DNA from: an uncultured Pirellula sp.
GTDB taxonomy: Bacteria > Planctomycetota > Planctomycetia > Pirellulales > Pirellulaceae
NCBI GenBank assembly: GCA_903858115.1
Contig: CAIOHR010000070.1
Location: 1-45,359, forward strand
Length of the DNA stretch: 45,359 nucleotides
Direction of reading: 5' to 3'
Shown in pieces: positions 16,245 through 25,675 of the stretch; position 1 is the first letter of the stretch, and every line of letters begins with the position of its first letter. A model generated the notes under the pieces. The model was not told where the DNA came from and searched no databases. It was given only the letters and a program-made list of their open reading frames with translations. Both the position numbers and the translations under genes were made by a program.

Positions 16245-18049
16245 CCACCGTGGATGGTGTAGTTCTTCATCGCGGTCATCTCTTCCGCCACGCTACTACC
16301 GTCGGGAGTATCATCCGACTTCAAATCAAACCAGCTTTCCTTGAACTTTACAAAGCCAGCTTCGCCACGTGCTGCCAGCCTCATTGCAACGTTGGAAGTC
16401 AACGCGATTACCGCGTCAGCCATCGCTACCTCAGGGTGGCACTTGGGTCGATTCGTTGGGTCGGGGTTGCGGATGCAATAAGCCCAATGCTCAATTTCTT
16501 CTGTGTAGCCACGACTGATGGGGCCGAGATTGATCGAGGCCTTCGCTGCCGGAGCAGAGGAACCACCACTCGCCTGCGTATCCAAAGCGTATCCGCCCTT
16601 GGCCGACTTGACCCCGGCAGCCGCTCCCGTGTCCGAACCGGCGTAAAGGAGGACTTCCTGTTCCTTGTCGATGATCATCGTACCCTTGCTGCCCATGACG
16701 ACCTCTCCGTAACCACCATAACCGTTTCCATTGATGGAGGAGTAAGTCACGACAATCTTCTTGTTCGGATCGGCATCGTATCCAGGGATGTTTTTCACAT
16801 TCGGGATGCTGTATCCAGAATCGAACTTATCGTCATACTCTGGACCTGGGAATTCAAAGGAGCAGTAGACGTGGTCATCGCACTCTCGATCAAGCGGGAA
16901 GATATGCCTTCCACCCACCGCGTGGACTGTTAGAGGATGGGCCTTCTTGCCGTCCTTTCGGAGGGCGCTACAGAAGATGGTTGCAGCATCGAGTTGGTGG
17001 CTTCCAAGTTCTGCCATCAACCCGCCACCGGTTCGTTCGAAGATTCTCCATCGAACGAGTTCTTCGATCGCGGGTCTATCTCGTTTTCCAAGTTGCTTTG
17101 CGAGGTAACCGAACTTTTCGGCATCGACATCGATGTCCTTCATCCATGCGTCCCATTGAGCAACCTTCTTCGTCAATAGGTCGATGTCTGCAGCTGTCTT
17201 AGCTTTCTTTAGATCTTCTTTCCACTTGTTTAGTTCTTTCAAGACAATACTGTCCTTCGCATCCTTTCCGATTTCACCACCTGGCAATGGTGGCTGCCAC
17301 GAATCCTTGCCTGGCAAGTTTCCTCGGTGCCATTGGGCACGAATGTGATGAAGCTGGCCGATCAGGCCCCACTTCAGCATGTGAACAGCGTTGTCGTACA
17401 AAACACTGTAATGTCGTTGGTGACCGGTCGCGAGATGGATCGGCTTTCCGTTCTGATCGGAACTCATTTCAGAAACTCGGCCCATGACTTTGCATTGAGC
17501 AATATTGTGAGCCATCAGTTTTTCTGTAAGCACGTGCTTGTTCGCTTGCATCGCCTTGACTGCGATCGGGGCATGCAAATGAAGCGGAAGCGCAATGATG
17601 ACAGCTTCGATATCCTTGTTTTGCAGCAAGGCATCAATACCTCCATTGGACGCATCGTAAACCTTGACGTTTCGACGTGCTTCATCCTCGCTGGCATACT
17701 TGTATTGTTTGATCAATCCTGGTCGAGCTGTGTTCGCCGCTGGCGAAGACCAGTCACCGTGAAAAGCGCGATGGATGCTGAACGGGCGAATGTCGGCAAT
17801 TGCCTTGACAGTTACATAATCGGGGTTGCAACCACCGATGAGCACATTTCCCTCATCGCCGGTACCGATCACTCCCACTCGAATGGGATCCCCCACTTTT
17901 GCATAGCCAAAGTACATCGCGCCGAGTCCGGCGCCGGAGACCGCTCCCGCAGCCATAACTCCTTGCATGAACTCGCGCCGCGTGAAGCCTACAGCCTCAT
18001 AGAAGTTGTTCTGTCCGGTCGTTCGTTCTTCTGGTGTTAGTTGATTCAT
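16226..18049 (-). CDS. Tat-exported Gfo/Idh/MocA-family oxidoreductase
   Basis: The 607-residue protein begins with a Tat signal: TRREFMQG at 23-30, then a small-residue hydrophobic stretch. The NAD(P)-binding motif VIGTGDEG (60-67) and EKLMAH (Glu176-Lys177, the family's EKP-like motif) identify the Gfo/Idh/MocA fold. The C-terminal part shows family features such as GGGLMAELGSHQLDAA and GSKGTMIIDKEQEVLLYAG. At about 600 residues it is longer than the typical 350-450, with an inserted helical region near 260-320. Relatives in planctomycetes are expected to oxidise sugars or sugar derivatives outside the cytoplasm; the substrate is unknown. It lies 69 bases downstream of a DoxX gene on the same strand and is probably co-transcribed with it. 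Confidence 0.9.
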   Translation of the reverse strand: MNQLTPEERTTGQNNFYEAVGFTRREFMQGVMAAGAVSGAGLGAMYFGYAKVGDPIRVGVIGTGDEGNVLIGGCNPDYVTVKAIADIRPFSIHRAFHGDWSSPAANTARPGLIKQYKYASEDEARRNVKVYDASNGGIDALLQNKDIEAVIIALPLHLHAPIAVKAMQANKHVLTEKLMAHNIAQCKVMGRVSEMSSDQNGKPIHLATGHQRHYSVLYDNAVHMLKWGLIGQLHHIRAQWHRGNLPGKDSWQPPLPGGEIGKDAKDSIVLKELNKWKEDLKKAKTAADIDLLTKKVAQWDAWMKDIDVDAEKFGYLAKQLGKRDRPAIEELVRWRIFERTGGGLMAELGSHQLDAATIFCSALRKDGKKAHPLTVHAVGGRHIFPLDRECDDHVYCSFEFPGPEYDDKFDSGYSIPNVKNIPGYDADPNKKIVVTYSSINGNGYGGYGEVVMGSKGTMIIDKEQEVLLYAGSDTGAAAGVKSAKGGYALDTQASGGSSAPAAKASINLGPISRGYTEEIEHWAYCIRNPDPTNRPKCHPEVAMADAVIALTSNVAMRLAARGEAGFVKFKESWFDLKSDDTPDGSSVAEEMTAMKNYTIHGGGSQSA

Positions 18050-18118
18050 GATTTTGCTCCGCTTAGGAACCTATGTTGGTATTCGAAAATAAAATAAGGT
18101 TTTGGGGATACGAAACTA

Positions 18119-19174
18119 TTAGACTTCTACAGACTTTTTGCGATTCCAGAAACTCCAAGGCAAGAAATCGAGCCCTGCAAAACGTCCTGCATCTGCAAAC
18201 GCGAGTACAAAACAGCCGACCATCTCTATCGCTTGATAGTAGGTTGGTTGTGTTCCGGGATAGCCAGGGAATTGTGTCAATACGACCGACGCCAAAAAAA
18301 TACCCGCAGCCAATGCGGCAACCGGAGTGAGCAAACCTAGCATCAATAGGATTCCGACCGACATATCGAATATGGGCAAGTACTTGTCCACCAAACGAAC
18401 GTCGATCGGCCCCGCGTCTGGCATTCGCAATTTTTCGTATCGCACGTCTTTACCGACCTGCGAGGCTGTTGCCAATGCATTTACCTCTTTTTCAACATCC
18501 CACAAAATCCGATCGATCTCCGCCAAAGGCGCCCGAGCCAGCCCCTTCCACTCGTATTCAATTGAGTCTTTCTGCTTTCGCATGCCTGCAACATTGTTGC
18601 GCATCTCATCGACGCTATTCTTCTCAATTCGTTCAAAGCCCTTCAAGTACTTCGATATATCGCTTCCCCAATCTTCCACAACAACATTCAGCTTTTCCTT
18701 GGCCTCGGTCGTTACCACTACCGATGCTTGCATTTGCTCCTCTGTGAATCCGTAAAGGCTAGAAGCTCGCGAAGCAAACGAATCGATATACTCGAAAAGC
18801 CGTTTGTAGGAAAACACTTTACTCTTATCGAGTTTCTCGTTGATCGATGGCTTTTTGGCCGCGGGTTTTTCCTCGGTATCCTCTGCATCTCCGCCACCAA
18901 GATTTTTATCCAAAGCCGTTTTCTCATCGGCTTTCTTATCCATCATAAATTCCCGCAAATCGGGTAATCGATAGTGACCGTCGTAGTCAGGAATCAAACT
19001 ATGAAATTTATCGGCCAACGGTCCTTTCGCTGAAGCCAGAAACCCTGCCGACGAAAAGTTTCCTTCCTTTACCTTGGAGGATCCTTCCATATAAAAATGA
19101 AAGCCTATGACGAATCGCAATGCAACAAGAGCGATGATGGCGAGAAAACTGAGACGCGCTTTTCTGAGCAGCAT
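18119..19174 (-). CDS. DoxX-family membrane protein with a large soluble insertion
   Basis: The 351-residue protein starts with a DoxX-type first helix (ALVALRFVIGFHFYMEGSSKV, about 15-35). The remaining helices of the four-helix DoxX fold come only at residues 262-345 (LPIFDMSVGILLMLGLLTPVAALAAGIFLA, then AIEMVGCFVLAFADAGRFAGLDF). About 230 residues lie between, charged and helical with EDTEEKPAAKKPS low-complexity near 98-110 and a probable coiled coil around 150-235. DoxX proteins are associated with membrane redox functions, but the role here is unknown. It lies upstream of the Tat-exported oxidoreductase on the same strand, which suggests a joint role. Confidence 0.82.
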   Translation of the reverse strand: MLLRKARLSFLAIIALVALRFVIGFHFYMEGSSKVKEGNFSSAGFLASAKGPLADKFHSLIPDYDGHYRLPDLREFMMDKKADEKTALDKNLGGGDAEDTEEKPAAKKPSINEKLDKSKVFSYKRLFEYIDSFASRASSLYGFTEEQMQASVVVTTEAKEKLNVVVEDWGSDISKYLKGFERIEKNSVDEMRNNVAGMRKQKDSIEYEWKGLARAPLAEIDRILWDVEKEVNALATASQVGKDVRYEKLRMPDAGPIDVRLVDKYLPIFDMSVGILLMLGLLTPVAALAAGIFLASVVLTQFPGYPGTQPTYYQAIEMVGCFVLAFADAGRFAGLDFLPWSFWNRKKSVEV

Positions 19175-19457
19175 GGAAGGTGCAAGCTTAAGGTGGGTAG
19201 GTTTCGCGATCCGTTGGCATCAGCAGGACCGCATTTCGGATTAATCGTTCACTAAGTATGTTCGAAACTAGGCCGCAAGCCAAGCCTTCATGGCGATCCC
19301 AAACCCTGTATCTTCTTGATAACTACCACATTTTCTTCGTCAGATTTCCCGAAAATGCCGATTGTTCGCGATTCACAACCTTTGCTACCTAGCGGCCTAG
19401 GGTATTCTGGAGGGTCCAATCTAGGACGCCGTTCTCTGCCCCTACTACTTTGCGACC

Positions 19458-20669
19458 ATGACCGATCCCAATCACAACAGTGAAAACTCTGGGAATCCTT
19501 CTCAGGGATGTCCAGAATCACCTGAGGATCCAACTTCGTCATCCGAGGAAATGGACCTCGTTATTGACTTCCGGGCTCCCTACGATTTGTCGCCCGTGGT
19601 TCTGGAAATAGAAGGGGGTTCGCAGCCCGAACATTCAGCGAAATCGTCGTTTGGCCAGGGAGCGACGGAAGAAACCATACTTGCAGAGCAAGAATCGACA
19701 CTGCTCTTCAAAGGTTCTGAGAGTTTTGCAATTCGCAGAATTCCGAGGAACGAACCTTCCTTTTTCAAGAAAGTTGTACCTCCTATCCTCGGCGGGCTGG
19801 CTGCTTTTCCTATCGCGACGGCCATCATGTGGTATGGGCTCGGTAGAGACATCGGATCCACCGGACCGTTCGTTGCAAAGTACGCGCCATGGATTGTCCC
19901 TACCAAACTACAAGGTGGCTCCTTTCGTTCGGACGGAACCTTCGGAGGAAGTGTTGCGAAGAAAAAACCGAAAGAAACGATTCCTAGCCAGACCGAGCCC
20001 CTCTCGAAATCTGCCCCCTCCGACACTTCGAATTCGGAAAAAAATGTTCCGTCCATAAACGTTAGTTCCGAATCCGAAGTCCCGATTGTCGATCTTGCAA
20101 TTCCAGAAACCGATCGTCCTCCGGCTTCGAAAAAAAAGGAGGATGTGGGCCCGTCGGTACGTAAGACACTACTTCAAATTGCAGCTTTGCAAAAAGATTG
20201 GAACAATACTCCCAAAGACCGCGAGAAACAGCTGAAGAAACTTTCCGAATTCTATTCCGCCTGCCTACAGCTTTCTTCACAAACGGGGGCCCTTCGAGGA
20301 AACGCCATTCGAGCTTGGCAAGAAGATTTGGATCAGTTTGCGAAATCTATCCTTGCAAGTACAACCTTTTCAAGAGCCATCGAACTCTGTTCGCAAGGTA
20401 GCATCCAAGGTATCCCTTCTCCAGCACATGGAGATAACGTCGTGCTCATCGAAACATTGTCGATCAACAAAGACCTTGCTGGGGATCAAAAATTCCCATC
20501 CAAGCTGATCATTGACAATCAGCCATTACCCTTGGTCTTCCCTGAGTCGATTATCAAACGGCTTCAAAACTCGCCCGAACCTCGCAAACGAATTCTGCTG
20601 GGGAGAATAATCGACGCAATCGACGCCGAATCGAGTTCAATTATTCGGATTCACTGCTGCTTGGAGTAG
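19458..20669 (+). CDS. Planctomycete-type hypothetical protein with one membrane helix
   Basis: The 403-residue protein has no family that I can name. It has an acidic, Ser/Pro-rich N-terminus (about 1-95), one helix at about 107-128 (PPILGGLAAFPIATAIMWYG) followed by RDIGSTGPFVAKYAPWIVP, a low-complexity Lys/Ser/Pro linker (150-235), and a helical C-terminal domain. The helix plus the APWIVP stretch recalls a pattern repeated in planctomycete hypothetical proteins. It starts at ATG 19458, diverges from the DoxX gene across 283 bases in which I see nothing else, and its 3' end overlaps the convergent hydrolase gene by 33 bases. Confidence 0.72.
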   Translation: MTDPNHNSENSGNPSQGCPESPEDPTSSSEEMDLVIDFRAPYDLSPVVLEIEGGSQPEHSAKSSFGQGATEETILAEQESTLLFKGSESFAIRRIPRNEPSFFKKVVPPILGGLAAFPIATAIMWYGLGRDIGSTGPFVAKYAPWIVPTKLQGGSFRSDGTFGGSVAKKKPKETIPSQTEPLSKSAPSDTSNSEKNVPSINVSSESEVPIVDLAIPETDRPPASKKKEDVGPSVRKTLLQIAALQKDWNNTPKDREKQLKKLSEFYSACLQLSSQTGALRGNAIRAWQEDLDQFAKSILASTTFSRAIELCSQGSIQGIPSPAHGDNVVLIETLSINKDLAGDQKFPSKLIIDNQPLPLVFPESIIKRLQNSPEPRKRILLGRIIDAIDAESSSIIRIHCCLE

Positions 20670-22493
20670 AGCATTCTTTAAGCTCGATTCTCCACCGACG
20701 ATAGGCAGGTCAAGTTGCGTGGCGTCTAGATCGATGGTCAGCTCGGTGCCTGGCTCCTGCCAGAGTGTGAAGTCACGGTCACTCGAAAATATCATCAACC
20801 CGATCTGCTCCCCTTTTCGAATCACTTGATCCTCTGGTTGAAGCTCAAATTCTACATCCCGAAATTCGCCTGGCTTGAGCAGTTCCGAATGTCGCATCGA
20901 CTTGTTTTGTGGATCAGCCCATCCGCGAGAGATCACATCGTCCGTAATGCGCTCGCTACCTGTCCATGGCAATGAAACGAGCCAAACCGACAGGCAAGCC
21001 GCAGCCTTGTTGCTCGCGATACGCACTTTTAGGCGAGGCGTGCCTGAGATATGCAGATCTTGCTGCAATGGCTGTGTCGCATAGAGCATTCGATGATTGG
21101 ACCATTCTGCTTTTGCCAATACTGGCCCAGAGAAGGAGAAATTGTCGACGAGTGTTTCTTTCCCTCGGATTGTCGAATCGGTAGACGTTTGCAAAACAAG
21201 ACTACCCAGTTTGACGCCTCCAGAATTCGGCTTTAACCCTACGGGTTTCGAATCGGAATGGGGATAGGCACTATACGGTGAAGGTTGATTGCGGGGTTTT
21301 CCCTCGCGAACAATCCAAACGGGCTCATCTTTCTCAACGCTATTCTGCAAGCCATATAGATAACGGGAAAACCATCGGTTCATCATTTTGATCGGAGGCG
21401 GACCGCCATGCCCCCCTTGATGCATATAGAGTTGGGTGGGTAGCCCTTTTGCTTTGATCGCTTGGTAGATCCGAATACTATGCTCGGGCATCACATTCCA
21501 ATCGTTGAATGCATGCGACATAAGCATCGCAGCCTTCATGTTGCCGAGTTGATTCAGATAATCTCGATGGGCCCAGAAATCGTTGTAGTCTCCATTGATG
21601 CGATCGAACCCGTCCATCATCTCTTTGTCACGCACATTACAATCGCAGTACTCGCGGCGCTCGGGATTTCCAGAATTGATGAAATCATAGAGAACATCGA
21701 TATCCTCTCCCATATACCCACCGGGGTGCCTCACCAATCCATTAGACCGATAGTAATGGTAGTACGATGTATTGGGAGCCACGGGGATGATCGCTTCCAA
21801 TCCATCTACCCCCGTCGTCGCTGCGGCCAACGCTAACGTTCCGTTGTAAGAAGTGCCAGTCATGCCGACTTTGCCCGTACACCAATAAGCGTTCACTTTC
21901 TCATCGCCATCCACCGTTGTGTATCCATTGGCTCGTCCATTGAGCCAATCGATCACAGCTTTCGGAGCTAGTGACTCGTTGGGGCCACCGACCGTAGGGC
22001 ATCCTTGCGACAAACCCGTCCCAGGGGATGAGGAATGAACGACAGCGAAACCGCGTGGCACCCATTCCGAGAGATGCTCTCGTGACAAGACTGGACGCAT
22101 GCTCTTTTGAGGAATCGCCGGAGGGTTCTCATGTTTCTTTGGCACCTGCCCCAATTGCTGAAGCGGGGTCCACATAAACCGTTTGTCATTGGAGCCGGTA
22201 CCTGTGTAGTAGGGACTCGATTGATAAATGACAGGCACGCGAAGCTTCTCACTGTCGGTCTGCGATTGTCTCGTCACCGAAACATGCATTCTGTCCATCT
22301 TACCGTCGCCGTCAGTGTCGAACGTGGTTTCAACCCAAAGATCATGTTGGATCCAATCGGACTTGAACGCATCCACCACTTGAGCCTCGCCGTCGACAAA
22401 TTTTGGCAGCGTCGGATCTGCGGCACCCGCGATGGAAACAAAACTGCAAATCAAAAGAGCAATGGCTCGATAAAGTCTGTTCGGATTATTCAA
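20637..22493 (-). CDS. Secreted CocE/NonD-family hydrolase, X-Pro dipeptidyl-peptidase-like
   Basis: The 618-residue protein has a signal peptide ending near SIAGAA (residue 25). An alpha/beta-hydrolase domain follows, with the nucleophile Ser215 in GTSYNG, the acid Asp331 in AFNDWNV, and His362 in QGGHGG. DTDGDGKMD (59-67) is the calcium-loop-like segment seen in PepX-type proteins. The C-terminal ~200 residues (from about 420) form the beta-rich PepX C-terminal domain, with SGTPRLKVRI and DRDFTLW. Members remove X-Pro dipeptides or cleave esters; the length and arrangement are closer to PepX. The location outside the cytoplasm is inferred from the signal peptide. It starts at ATG 22493, 38 bases after the DUF4350 gene stop, and could be read through from the operon upstream. 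Confidence 0.88.
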   Translation of the reverse strand: MNNPNRLYRAIALLICSFVSIAGAADPTLPKFVDGEAQVVDAFKSDWIQHDLWVETTFDTDGDGKMDRMHVSVTRQSQTDSEKLRVPVIYQSSPYYTGTGSNDKRFMWTPLQQLGQVPKKHENPPAIPQKSMRPVLSREHLSEWVPRGFAVVHSSSPGTGLSQGCPTVGGPNESLAPKAVIDWLNGRANGYTTVDGDEKVNAYWCTGKVGMTGTSYNGTLALAAATTGVDGLEAIIPVAPNTSYYHYYRSNGLVRHPGGYMGEDIDVLYDFINSGNPERREYCDCNVRDKEMMDGFDRINGDYNDFWAHRDYLNQLGNMKAAMLMSHAFNDWNVMPEHSIRIYQAIKAKGLPTQLYMHQGGHGGPPPIKMMNRWFSRYLYGLQNSVEKDEPVWIVREGKPRNQPSPYSAYPHSDSKPVGLKPNSGGVKLGSLVLQTSTDSTIRGKETLVDNFSFSGPVLAKAEWSNHRMLYATQPLQQDLHISGTPRLKVRIASNKAAACLSVWLVSLPWTGSERITDDVISRGWADPQNKSMRHSELLKPGEFRDVEFELQPEDQVIRKGEQIGLMIFSSDRDFTLWQEPGTELTIDLDATQLDLPIVGGESSLKNALLQAAVNPNN

Positions 22494-22531
22494 TTGGTAC
22501 TCCCTAGTAAAATAAATGTCTTCATAAAGTG

Positions 22532-23911
22532 TTATGCTTCGCGTTGACTATCCATCGATTGCGGTGGGGATGGTTCACTTTGGAAAGGTGAACTCGGTTG
22601 CTGATGAACGGTCTCTTCGTACTTCGCCCAGGGAGAGTTGGGGTCTTTGCGAACCACGCGAAAGTAATCTGCAATCGTTGTCAGCGCATAGAATCGGTCC
22701 GAAGATCGGAAGAGCAATGCTCCCAACGCTTCTACGTGCTGGGCAAAGTTTTGCGTCGATAGTTCAGGTAGTTTCTTTGGGCTACCCAAAATAGGAAACA
22801 ACGAAGCCAATACAATCATGCCCAAGAAAAAAGCATGAAAGGAAATGACATTCAAGGGCCATTCGGTCAACATCTCGAACCCTCGCTGCTCTTCTTCGTC
22901 GTCTCCAGTCGATACTCTCGGATCCCTGGCCAACGTGAGAAAACCAACCTTGCCCTGCGGAAGATCCGCAATCAGTTTGTGCGCAAGGACTCGATTGCCA
23001 CTATGTGTCATCGAGTAATTCGAAATAAAACAAGAATTCGCCAGAAGTATTACTTGGGATCCTTGCCATTCCTCCTTGGACAGAACCGTAATCAGCGGCT
23101 TATTCGATTTTGATGCCAACAAAACTTCAGCATCAAGATCGTTCTCTTCTGCTTTCTTCGCGATCTCAAGATTGTTCGTATCCCCAGTCGTCCATTGTTT
23201 GGGAAAGCTACTCTGGACTGGCTTTGATGAATCGCTAACCTCCGATTGCCAATCTAGCTGCTTAGAAACTTTCTCCGAGTCGGCCGAACTCCAATCTCGG
23301 AAAAAGGATCTAACACGAATCCGGTGCTTGTGCTCCTGCAAATCACTAGCCCATGGTCCCTCCAGTTGTTCGACCGTTTCAAACAAACCCGCTTCATTTT
23401 CAAGGAGAGCCCAAGGCAAAGCGATCCGATCTCGCTGGCTACTCTGCAACGAGTCGAGCTTTAATTCCTCAAGTGCTTTATTCTCCAACGCCCCAACCAC
23501 GGTCGATTTATTTTTCTCTTGCGACTGCAACTCCGCACCCGCGAAATCCCAATAGTCCGCCGTAGGCGAATAGTCTCGCCCAACATAAATGAGCGTCTTA
23601 CCCCCTTTTTTCAACCATTCCTCCATCCAATCCAATACGGGAGCACTATGGACAAAGCTCTCCTCTGGAATCCATATCAGCGAACTGAGTTTGTTCGCCG
23701 TACGATTCGAAAGCGATCCAACCTTCATCGACTTCCGATTCGTTTCGTCGCACATGTTACGAAACGCCGAGACGGCATCCGGGCTAACTCTTGCCGACGA
23801 ACCCTCACTCAGTCCGTAATTGCTCGTAGGATAACGTGAACCGCAACCTAGTGAGCAAAACGCCGCACCGATCAAGAAGATCGCGAGAGATGCAAATCGA
23901 TGATTAAGCAC
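22532..23911 (-). CDS. DUF4350-domain lipoprotein of a SpoIIM/RDD-type operon
   Basis: The 459-residue protein starts with a signal sequence and lipobox (FCSLGC, Cys23), so it is probably a lipoprotein. The N-terminal half shows the DUF4350 pattern: VSPDAVSAFRNMCDE, LIWIPEESFVHSAPVLDWMEEWLKKGGKTLIYVGRDYS. This is a glutamine-amidotransferase-like or IFT52-like fold of unknown function. A single hydrophobic helix lies near residue 365-385 (FHAFFLGMIVLASLFPIL). The C-terminal tail is Pro/Ser/Gln-rich. It begins with GTG 23911 overlapping the DUF4129 gene by 8 bases. In many planctomycetes the next gene would be a MoxR-type ATPase; here the next gene is a PepX-like hydrolase. Confidence 0.8.
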   Translation of the reverse strand: MLNHRFASLAIFLIGAAFCSLGCGSRYPTSNYGLSEGSSARVSPDAVSAFRNMCDETNRKSMKVGSLSNRTANKLSSLIWIPEESFVHSAPVLDWMEEWLKKGGKTLIYVGRDYSPTADYWDFAGAELQSQEKNKSTVVGALENKALEELKLDSLQSSQRDRIALPWALLENEAGLFETVEQLEGPWASDLQEHKHRIRVRSFFRDWSSADSEKVSKQLDWQSEVSDSSKPVQSSFPKQWTTGDTNNLEIAKKAEENDLDAEVLLASKSNKPLITVLSKEEWQGSQVILLANSCFISNYSMTHSGNRVLAHKLIADLPQGKVGFLTLARDPRVSTGDDEEEQRGFEMLTEWPLNVISFHAFFLGMIVLASLFPILGSPKKLPELSTQNFAQHVEALGALLFRSSDRFYALTTIADYFRVVRKDPNSPWAKYEETVHQQPSSPFQSEPSPPQSMDSQREA

Positions 23912-24743
23912 GGTTGTTCTCCCCGGCCATACTCTTCATTTGGCGATCAAATGCTGGTAGCTGACTCCAGATTTTCTCGAAGACTTCTGGATCCATATCA
24001 TGCTTGCCAAAGAACACGTGCTCGAACCAACGGACCAAATATGAGGTAAATTTTCGCTCGGTCTCACGCGTCCCCAACTCTCGCAGGTAGATTCGATTGG
24101 TCTTCCCTCGAGCTAATCGAATATGTCCAGCCGCATCAAGCTCGACAAGCACATGGCTGAAAAGATACACGATCGCTTTCGAATACTCACCCCGAGAACG
24201 AAACAATCCCGCTTGTTCGAGCAATCCAAGATTGGATTGCTCAATTTCAAAAGGCAAATCCGTAATCTTGGCTTGATCTCTTTCAGCGGTCGACGCTGCA
24301 ATTTCTTGCCTACGACGAAAACCAGCAGGTCCTTGCAAGTTCATAATCACATACGCAAGTACAAATCCGATAAGCAAAAGAAGTATGACCAAAATAATGT
24401 ATAGCCATGCACCAACAATGAACTGAAAGAAATCGCCGATAATGGTTGAGAACCCATTCCCTTGAATTGGGGTAGTGACCTCTGGGGCTTTGACCGATTT
24501 GTCACGATCCGAAACATCGATACTTTCGCGACTGAACGGGACCGCCGCTACCAATTCATCTTGCTCGGCAGAGTACCAAGAACTGTCGGTGGATCTTTGC
24601 AGTACCGATCTGTCCTTGCTTTGTCCCGACGCATATGCGTTCGCCACCAGGCTGCTCGATCTTCCGTCCAAAAAACTTGTAGCGACACAAACCAACAGAA
24701 TGAATCGGACAAGAGGTGCGCTTCGAAATCTCAGCGGTATCAT
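23904..24743 (-). CDS. DUF4129-domain membrane protein
   Basis: The 279-residue protein has a signal peptide (MIPLRFRSAPLVRFILLVCV...), a single helix near residues 120-145 (WLYIILVILLLLIGFVLAYVI), and a C-terminal DUF4129 domain (RSRGEYSKAIVYLFSHVLVE, ARGKTNRIYLRELG, FEHVFFG). DUF4129 proteins accompany MoxR/vWA-type membrane operons of unknown detailed role. ATG 24743 was chosen as start because it overlaps the upstream stop as ATGA; a start 19 codons earlier (24800) would lie inside the upstream gene. It overlaps DUF4350 by 8 bases. Confidence 0.84.
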   Translation of the reverse strand: MIPLRFRSAPLVRFILLVCVATSFLDGRSSSLVANAYASGQSKDRSVLQRSTDSSWYSAEQDELVAAVPFSRESIDVSDRDKSVKAPEVTTPIQGNGFSTIIGDFFQFIVGAWLYIILVILLLLIGFVLAYVIMNLQGPAGFRRRQEIAASTAERDQAKITDLPFEIEQSNLGLLEQAGLFRSRGEYSKAIVYLFSHVLVELDAAGHIRLARGKTNRIYLRELGTRETERKFTSYLVRWFEHVFFGKHDMDPEVFEKIWSQLPAFDRQMKSMAGENNRA

Positions 24744-25675
24744 GCGTGGGTCTCCTTCCAGCGTTCCGCTTCTGCTTTGAATCTCAATTCGATTTCCCAC
24801 CCCTCAGATCGGATCCGTGAATTCATATAGAATAGAAAACGTAGCACCGTCATCCAGCTAGCGACTGTCCATAGACAGAGTGGAAAGATTATCGCATCCA
24901 TCAATACCCCTGATTCCCACTTTCCGAATACGACTCCCGATACGAATAATGCTCCCGCACACAATGCGAGAACCGTGGCGGCTCCGACAAGCGACAAAAT
25001 CAAATGAATCCCAAAGTTGTCATTGTATTGTGCGGAATAAAGCCAGCTCGAACGCTTTCGATAACTCTGAGACACTCCTTTCTCGGCTTTCTTCTTGTCT
25101 ACGAAAAGTGGACTTCTCTCGAGAACCAATATCTCTGGCGAAAATGGACGAAATGCCCGAACCAGATAAGCAACTCCTACCATCCCCAACAGATAGATAG
25201 TAACTTCGACTTCGGGCCGGAACTCAGGAATCAGGCAAAGTAACACCAGGGGTAGATAAGAAACCAAACCTAATCGCAACAATCCCAGAACCGTGAACAC
25301 CTGACGCCATTGACCGAGCAGCGCGCGACCGACCTGCGCCGCACTTTGTCGCTCCACAAACACAGACTGACCGATAAAGTTCGTTACCAGACAAAGTGCA
25401 ATCGGTGCCTGCAAAAACACCGCACCGGTCGCAACAAAGTAGTAGCGTACTCTATAGATCCATGGCGAACTGTACCAAATCGATTCCGTCGCCAAAGAGT
25501 CATATTGCAAAATCGGAATCGACAGCAATAGATTGAGCAATGCGAATGGTGCCGCACCCAAAATCGTAAAAAAGACGATCGAGCCCGCATACGTGCGCAT
25601 CACCAACAGACTGAGATCAATAATGTCGATTGCGGATCGTTGTGCGATGACAATCGCGGTTTTATCAAGCTGCAT
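24740..25675 (-). CDS. Polytopic membrane protein of the RDD/SpoIIM/DUF4129 operon
   Basis: The 311-residue protein has five to six hydrophobic segments (near 25-55, 75-105, 125-150, 155-175, 220-250 and 260-285), with polar regions between. I do not recognise a named domain. Position, topology and the mid-operon slot match the otherwise unnamed membrane protein normally found between SpoIIM-like and DUF4129 genes in planctomycetes. The start ATG 25675 forms TAATG with the SpoIIM stop. A TTG five codons further upstream is less likely. The stop overlaps the next gene's start as ATGA, so translation is coupled on both sides. Confidence 0.75.
   Translation of the reverse strand: MQLDKTAIVIAQRSAIDIIDLSLLVMRTYAGSIVFFTILGAAPFALLNLLLSIPILQYDSLATESIWYSSPWIYRVRYYFVATGAVFLQAPIALCLVTNFIGQSVFVERQSAAQVGRALLGQWRQVFTVLGLLRLGLVSYLPLVLLCLIPEFRPEVEVTIYLLGMVGVAYLVRAFRPFSPEILVLERSPLFVDKKKAEKGVSQSYRKRSSWLYSAQYNDNFGIHLILSLVGAATVLALCAGALFVSGVVFGKWESGVLMDAIIFPLCLWTVASWMTVLRFLFYMNSRIRSEGWEIELRFKAEAERWKETHA

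Noticed and set aside
16250..18040. Long plus-strand frames opposite the Gfo/Idh gene (227 and 237 codons)
   Set aside because: They are codon-bias shadows of the minus-strand gene, whose motifs are unmistakable.
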